DNA from: Ponticaulis sp.
Lineage (GTDB): Bacteria; Pseudomonadota; Alphaproteobacteria; Caulobacterales; Hyphomonadaceae
Direction: 5' to 3'
Assembly (NCBI GenBank): GCA_002692725.1
Contig: NZLU01000067.1
Coordinates: 310,001 to 374,000 of the forward strand
DNA length: 64,000 nt
This document shows, one piece after another, positions 60,774 through 64,000 of this stretch; positions within the stretch are counted from its first letter, which is position 1, and the number at the start of each line of letters is the position of its first letter. Below the pieces are notes generated by a model, which saw nothing but the letters and a program-made list of their open reading frames with translations, was not told the DNA's origin and ran no database searches. Made by a program: the position numbers and the translations under genes.

Positions 60774-60935
60774 GTGACCCATCAACGCAAAGAATTATTT
60801 CGTCCAACCGAACCCGCGAACGACGACAATTCGCCATTCTGGAAACGGCTTTTATGGTTTGTCGGAATATCAATCGCCAGCGGCGCGGTTGTCGCAGTCG
60901 TTGCCTATACGCTGCGGGGCTTGTTGTTTCTCTGA
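60774..60935 (+). CDS. DUF2474 small membrane subunit of the bd oxidase
   Basis: A 53-residue protein from a GTG at 60774: polar start, then PFWKRLLWFVGISIASGAVV and AYTLRGLLFL, a single membrane helix in the W-x-R-x-x-W-F pattern of DUF2474, a family that follows cydB in CIO-type operons and is thought to play the CydX role of stabilising the hemes. It has no clear Shine-Dalgarno, so translation may be coupled to cydB. Confidence 0.78.
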   Translation: MTHQRKELFRPTEPANDDNSPFWKRLLWFVGISIASGAVVAVVAYTLRGLLFL

Positions 60936-60992
60936 TCTGCGCTCACAAATGAAGAGGCTGATATTTGGTCAGCTTTCTACTCAGAGGGCTTG

Positions 60993-61181
60993 ATGCGCTA
61001 TTCACTATGCGTCGCTGCTAGTTTACTTTTGACGATATCAGCCTGCGCCCAGAACATCAGTCATGGCGCTTTGCTCGTGATAGGCCGCAACATCCTCATA
61101 ACTGGGTTGAGTGAGGCTATCAAAAAGCTCATCCAGTTTCTGATTTTCCAGAACACAAATCGACGATTTCGCAAGCGTTGA
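60993..61181 (+). CDS. Possible small lipoprotein overlapping an opposite-strand gene
   Basis: ATG 60993 opens a lipoprotein-like signal (LCVAASLLLTISACAQN, lipobox I-S-A-C) followed by a hydrophobic helix and a basic end (FQNTNRRFRKR). Its last two thirds lie antisense to the exported protein gene at 61038-61310. The signal sequence is convincing but the rest could be an antisense reading, so it may be a truncated gene end brought against its neighbour. No good ribosome site. Confidence 0.28.
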   Translation: MRYSLCVAASLLLTISACAQNISHGALLVIGRNILITGLSEAIKKLIQFLIFQNTNRRFRKR

Positions 61182-61310
61182 AGACGTGCTTTTCCCGCAG
61201 GTCAGGGCGTGCAGTTCGGCCTGCAACGAGAATTCACTGTCAGATGCTGCAATGGGCACCAGACCCGCCGCCAACGCCAGTGCTGCTAAAATCCGGAATG
61301 CGTTTCGCAT
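61038..61310 (-). CDS. Exported small protein (90 aa), unrecognised
   Basis: ATG 61310 begins a signal peptide (FRILAALALAAGLVPIAAS) followed by a mature part of about 70 residues with two cysteines (LHALTCGKSTSS and KSSICVLENQ), likely a disulfide. A helical acidic end follows (LDELFDSLTQPSYEDVAAYH). The pattern is that of small periplasmic proteins; no family is recognised. It lies between the bd oxidase operon and the HxlR gene. Confidence 0.6.
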   Translation of the reverse strand: MRNAFRILAALALAAGLVPIAASDSEFSLQAELHALTCGKSTSSTLAKSSICVLENQKLDELFDSLTQPSYEDVAAYHEQSAMTDVLGAG

Positions 61311-61425
61311 TATTCCTCTCCCCGGTCTCAATCCGCTATTACGTCAGTTTATACCCAATTGAGACGTGCAAAAGCCCCGAAATAGGGGAGGCAGATCAGC
61401 CGTCCGGTTCGATCGACGCTCAGAC

Positions 61426-61761
61426 CTACGTCTCCGTTGCCGTCGCTGTCCTTGCTTCCCACCACTGATGCATGGCCTTAAAAGCAGGCATTAATCTGAT
61501 TGCATCGTCAGTGGCGCTGTACTCGACCCGAGGCGGAACCTCTGCGTAGATTTCCCGGTGCACTAGGCCATCACCTTCAAGGTCGCGAAGCTGCCTGGTC
61601 AACATGGTCTGCGTAATTCCGGGAATGCTCTTTCGAAGCTCACCAAACCTCTTAGTCCCTTTAAAGATCAGGATCTGAAGGATCGAAAGCTTCCATTTGC
61701 CGCCGATCATGGCAAACACCTGCGGCGCTGGGCAGAGGCCCTCATCGGGTTTCACCTGCAT
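61426..61761 (-). CDS. HxlR-family transcriptional regulator
   Basis: A 111-residue winged-HTH protein. GLCPAPQVFAMIGGKWKLSI is the family start, with the early Cys of the redox-sensing HxlR/YodB type; ILIFKGTKRFGELRKSIPGI and TQTMLTRQLRDLEGDGLVHR are the recognition region, and VEYSATDDAIRLMPAFKAMH the wing and end. ATG 61761 has GGAG 6 bases upstream. It is divergent from the SRPBCC gene, with two small palindromes between, so it likely represses that gene and itself. Confidence 0.9.
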   Translation of the reverse strand: MQVKPDEGLCPAPQVFAMIGGKWKLSILQILIFKGTKRFGELRKSIPGITQTMLTRQLRDLEGDGLVHREIYAEVPPRVEYSATDDAIRLMPAFKAMHQWWEARTATATET

Positions 61762-61774
61762 GAAAAACTCCAAT

Positions 61775-61807
61775 AGTATCGTTTTGATACTTTAGTATCA
61801 AAATACT
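61775..61807. promoter_or_regulatory. HxlR operator candidates
   Basis: AGTATC-N5-GATACT at 61775-61791 and AGTAT-N4-ATACT at 61794-61807 lie side by side in the divergent gap between the HxlR and SRPBCC genes, sharing the half-site AGTAT. HxlR proteins bind such small palindromes over the -35/-10 region. Assignment is by position. Confidence 0.6.
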
Positions 61808-61866
61808 GCCTACTTTTCAAAAGCAATGTTTTGGACGAACATCAGCGCGTGCAGAAATCGGAAGCA

Positions 61867-62340
61867 ATGATGTCCAATTCGTCGGAAAACTATCTTGAGA
61901 AAATACGCGTAGCCGCAACTCCGGAACAGAGCTTTCAGGCTGTCGCGCGGCAGATGGAGAAATGGTGGACCGTGACGACCGAAGGCGCGTTTGAACGGGT
62001 CGGCGACAGGGTGACCGTGCGTTTTCTGCCTGACTATGGCTACTGGATATTTGAGGCGTCAGTCATGAACGAAAGCAATCGTCTTGAGATGATTTGCGTC
62101 GAGGCACATCACAAAGTCGAAGGGCAACCGAAGGAAATCGATCAGGAGTGGCTTGGGACAAACATTATCTGGCAGTTTGAAACCGTCGGGGACAAAACCG
62201 AAATCACGATGACCCATGATGGGCTGACACCATCACTGAACTGTTGGGGAATATGCCTGGATGGTTGGAACCATTTCTTCAAGAACAGTTTGAAAGCGTT
62301 CCTGGACGGTGGTGAACCTAGTCCTCACGCCGCCGGTTAG
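61867..62340 (+). CDS. SRPBCC (START/AHSA1-like) domain protein
   Basis: A 157-residue single-domain protein with the helix-grip pattern: YLEKIRVAATPEQSFQAVAR, WWTVTTEGAFERVGDRVTVR, GTNIIWQFETVGDKTEITMT and a long final helix (GWNHFFKNSLKAFLDGGEP). The fold holds hydrophobic ligands; in this branch it is often a stress-linked protein regulated by the neighbouring HxlR. The ligand is unknown. Two adjacent ATG codons (61867, 61870) are equivalent starts. Confidence 0.82.
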   Translation: MMSNSSENYLEKIRVAATPEQSFQAVARQMEKWWTVTTEGAFERVGDRVTVRFLPDYGYWIFEASVMNESNRLEMICVEAHHKVEGQPKEIDQEWLGTNIIWQFETVGDKTEITMTHDGLTPSLNCWGICLDGWNHFFKNSLKAFLDGGEPSPHAAG

Positions 62341-62479
62341 GTGCAGGCAAACGGCACGCGTTGCCCTTAAGCGCTTGCTAGAATCCCCGCAGCACACCTA
62401 GTCATGAAGCCGAATTCCGGCGTGTCGGAAAGGCGCGTTCGGCGTAAATCAGGGCATGCAGCGGAGGTATGATGAGGGC

Positions 62480-63019
62480 TTAGTCTTCTAGCGACTGTTC
62501 CAGCGCGTCATAACTCATAAAATAGGCCACGGCCTCGCCCATCGCATTCACATCCACTCGCACCAGAGTTTCATAATCGCTCTCGTCAAACCACGGCCCC
62601 TCATCCCGACCGGTCAAAGCCGTCGCCAGCACAGGCGTCGTATTCGAGTGACCAACCACCAGGGCGACTCCACCGTTCGCCTTTAATATATCGGCGAACC
62701 CTGCCAAATCTTCCGCATCATAGGATTTCACCTGCAGGCCGAGAGATACCGCCGTCGGCTCGGCCGTCAAAAGCGTGCGGTTGGTGAAGGTCGACCAGAT
62801 CGAACCCACATTCGCTTTCTCCATCAAGCCCGCCAATCGTTCCGCGCGCGCCTCGCCTTCTGCCGTCAGCATCGGGTCCGGACCAGTCTCTTTTTCCGCA
62901 TGCCGGACAAGGTACAAGGTCGCGTTGGCTGCATTTGCCGGAGCTGATCCAGCGAGCGAACAGGCCATCAGGCAAAAACTTGCAAATATTAACCCCAATA
63001 CGGATGGAATGTTTTTCAT
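62480..63019 (-). CDS. Histidine phosphatase superfamily lipoprotein
   Basis: A 179-residue exported protein. A lipoprotein-like signal (LGLIFASFCLMACSLAGS, lipobox L-M-A-C) precedes a phosphoglycerate-mutase-like domain: LYLVRHAEKETGPDPMLTAE with the R-H-x-E catalytic motif, then VGSIWSTFTNRTLLTAEPTA and VALVVGHSNTTPVLATAL with the second His. It hydrolyses a phosphate ester at the outer face or in the periplasm; substrate unknown. About 160 bases with palindromes separate it from the divergent small gene. Confidence 0.88.
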   Translation of the reverse strand: MKNIPSVLGLIFASFCLMACSLAGSAPANAANATLYLVRHAEKETGPDPMLTAEGEARAERLAGLMEKANVGSIWSTFTNRTLLTAEPTAVSLGLQVKSYDAEDLAGFADILKANGGVALVVGHSNTTPVLATALTGRDEGPWFDESDYETLVRVDVNAMGEAVAYFMSYDALEQSLED

Positions 63020-63086
63020 TCTGCTAGCCCTCTCAAATCTCCATGCCCCTCAAGCCATCATGCTTTTGGGTCATATCAACTATTCC

Positions 63087-63153
63087 ATCTCACAAAAAAT
63101 CACGTATTGAATAACGGGATTGTGAGATAGACTAAAATCGGTTAAGTTAACCG
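63087..63153. promoter_or_regulatory. Two palindromes upstream of the first small membrane protein gene
   Basis: ATCTCACAA at 63087-63095 is matched by TTGTGAGAT at 63120-63128, and CGGTTAA-G-TTAACCG at 63139-63153 is a perfect 7-bp palindrome ending 28 bases before the ATG at 63181. They lie where a promoter should be. The regulator is unknown. Confidence 0.5.
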
Positions 63154-63180
63154 CATAAAAGAAAACACTGGGAGGACTCA

Positions 63181-63345
63181 ATGAGCGATATGACATTCTC
63201 GAATGCTCATTCCATTTCGCCAACGCGGCAGAAAGAGAAAAGACAGATCACCTGGTCTGACAGGCTGACCGCTGTTTTCATGGTTGCCGGAAGTGTCGGC
63301 GTATGGGTTTTGATGGGCCTTGCTTTTGCACAACGCCTGCCCTGA
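63181..63345 (+). CDS. Small single-pass membrane protein, family member 1
   Basis: ATG 63181, with GGAGG 6 bases upstream, to TGA 63343-63345 gives 54 residues. A polar N-terminus (MSDMTFSNAHSISPTRQKEK) leads to ITWSDRLTAVFMVAGSVGVW and a hydrophobic helix to VLMGLAFAQ, so one membrane span. W-S-x-R-x-T just before the helix is shared with the two genes that follow. It is the most divergent of the three. It has its own terminator. No known family is recognised. Confidence 0.72.
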   Translation: MSDMTFSNAHSISPTRQKEKRQITWSDRLTAVFMVAGSVGVWVLMGLAFAQRLP

Positions 63346-63413
63346 TCGGCAGAGCCAGCCCAACGCACATCTGATCTAAATTTCAAGTAACCGATATCCG
63401 TGTCGGTTGATGA

Positions 63414-63445
63414 AGCGCGCTCCTTATTGGGCGCGCTATTTTTCT
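63414..63445 (+). terminator. Rho-independent terminator after small membrane gene 1
   Basis: AGCGCGC at 63414-63420 and GCGCGCT at 63431-63437 form a 7-bp GC stem with a 10-base loop, followed by ATTTTTCT. It separates the first small gene from the second, showing they are not one transcript. Confidence 0.75.
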
Positions 63446-63603
63446 GTTTACGCTAACTTTTCCGTGTTTATGGGACTATTTTTCCACAGAAAATTCCGAA
63501 TGCGGAGCTTTGATAGGACAAATTACTGGCAAATTTCCTCAAAAGTATGTATAGTGTGTAATACGCAGAATTAGAACCTGCCAACAGGTCTTCTGGAGGA
63601 AAC

Positions 63604-63762
63604 ATGAAAGAATTTACCCTCTCCGGGGTGGATGCCATTCCACTTCATGAGCGTGACAAAAAAGAAAAGTGGAGCACACGACGCACAATCGCTTTCAGCC
63701 TGCTTGTGTGTGGCGCGTTCTGGGTAGCAGTGGCGTTCGCTATTTTTAAATGGATTGCCTAG
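63604..63762 (+). CDS. Small single-pass membrane protein, family member 2
   Basis: ATG 63604, with GGAGG upstream, to TAG 63760-63762 gives 52 residues: MKEFTLSGVDAIPLHERDKK, then KWSTRRTIAFSLLVCGAFWV and VAFAIFKWIA, one membrane helix. W-S-x-R-R-T-x-x-F-S-x-L-V-C-x-x-F-W is nearly identical to the next gene. A TATAGT-like -10 lies near 63550, so it probably has its own promoter. No known family is recognised. Confidence 0.76.
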   Translation: MKEFTLSGVDAIPLHERDKKEKWSTRRTIAFSLLVCGAFWVAVAFAIFKWIA

Positions 63763-63885
63763 TCGGCTTGCCACTCTCCACGAACCTACAACTCCAGCGT
63801 TTTCATAGAAAAGCGCAAATTTGATCGGTTTCTGGAAACCTTTCCTTGATCCATCCGTCGTATGACATGTGCGTTGGAGGATTCA

Positions 63886-64000
63886 ATGAGCTTTACAACC
63901 GCTGAACAGCTTTATTCCGAGACGACCGAGCGCCAGTCCAACTGGAGCCTTCGGAGAACTGTTTTCTTCAGCGCGCTGGTTTGCACCACCTTTTGGACGG
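63886..64000 (+). CDS. Small single-pass membrane protein, family member 3 (cut by the window edge)
   Basis: ATG 63886, preceded by TTGGAGG, opens a frame that runs off the window after 38 residues: polar start (MSFTTAEQLYSETTERQ), then SNWSLRRTVFFSALVCTTFW. The W-S-x-R-R-T and L-V-C-x-x-F-W elements match family member 2 position by position. Its 3' end and any further copies lie outside. Confidence 0.72.
   Translation, partial: MSFTTAEQLYSETTERQSNWSLRRTVFFSALVCTTFWT

Noticed and set aside
1..64000. CRISPR array, tRNA, rRNA or prophage
   Set aside because: I saw no regularly spaced repeats, no cloverleaf or rRNA sequence, and no phage structural or integrase gene. A tRNA search program would be the decisive check for the short ones.

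Overview
The window reads as a chromosomal segment of an alphaproteobacterium, most likely of the Hyphomonadaceae/Maricaulaceae type (inference from gene content; no rRNA or other marker is present). Pointers are a class I lysyl-tRNA synthetase, lysC followed by ptsP and a RodZ-like HTH membrane protein, ubiG, ispG, a bd-type oxidase with a DUF2474 partner, TonB/ExbB/ExbD components and many small secreted or lipoprotein genes. Most of the DNA is moderately GC-rich and densely coding. Two stretches are visibly richer in A+T and look acquired: about 2.9-5.0 kb (one gene) and about 30.9-35.0 kb (five genes). I found no rRNA, tRNA, CRISPR array, insertion sequence or phage gene.

Layout. 0-2.6 kb: end of pgi, a LysR regulator divergent from an NTF2-like/beta-hydroxyacid dehydrogenase pair with a palindromic operator between them. 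2.6-8.5 kb: a variable zone with a DUF2256 gene, a dehydrogenase gene remnant, a single-chain TIR-MFS protein, lysK, a receiver-domain gene joined out of frame to an ECF sigma-factor remnant, a GrlR-like gene and a small membrane protein. 8.5-19 kb: a secreted Sel1-like protein, a D-2-hydroxyacid dehydrogenase divergent from a two-membrane-protein/XRE operon over four operator copies, a four-gene ExbB-ExbD-ExbD-TonB system whose ExbB carries acidic repeats, a CoA-transferase, the iron-storage pair bfd-bfr and secreted proteins.

19-30 kb is the housekeeping core: ubiG, lysC, ptsP, RodZ-like, hydrolase, aminotransferase and ispG, then palindromic repeats and another Sel1-like secreted protein. 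30-35 kb holds a nuclease-like gene without a normal start and a tight polysaccharide-type operon (two glycosyltransferases, aldo/keto reductase, FAD oxidoreductase, GtrA). 35-47 kb carries envelope proteins, a flavin monooxygenase, an EamA/YdcZ-type transporter, a metallophosphatase, a chemoreceptor, DUF3137, VOC, GST and SDR proteins.

47-64 kb: a toxin-antitoxin pair, ychJ-like, accA, cysQ, rfbC, amn, a second nuclease-like protein, a siderophore-interacting protein, a membrane-anchored AraC regulator divergent from a DUF2306 protein, ExoD, cydAB plus DUF2474, an HxlR regulator divergent from an SRPBCC gene, a periplasmic histidine phosphatase and, at the right edge, a tandem family of about 52-residue single-pass membrane proteins.

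The strongest candidates for something undescribed are the TIR-MFS fusion (2946-5009) and the tandem small membrane protein family (63181-64000). The four-copy operator (10727-10811), the acidic-repeat ExbB and the hairpin in the bfr leader are secondary candidates.
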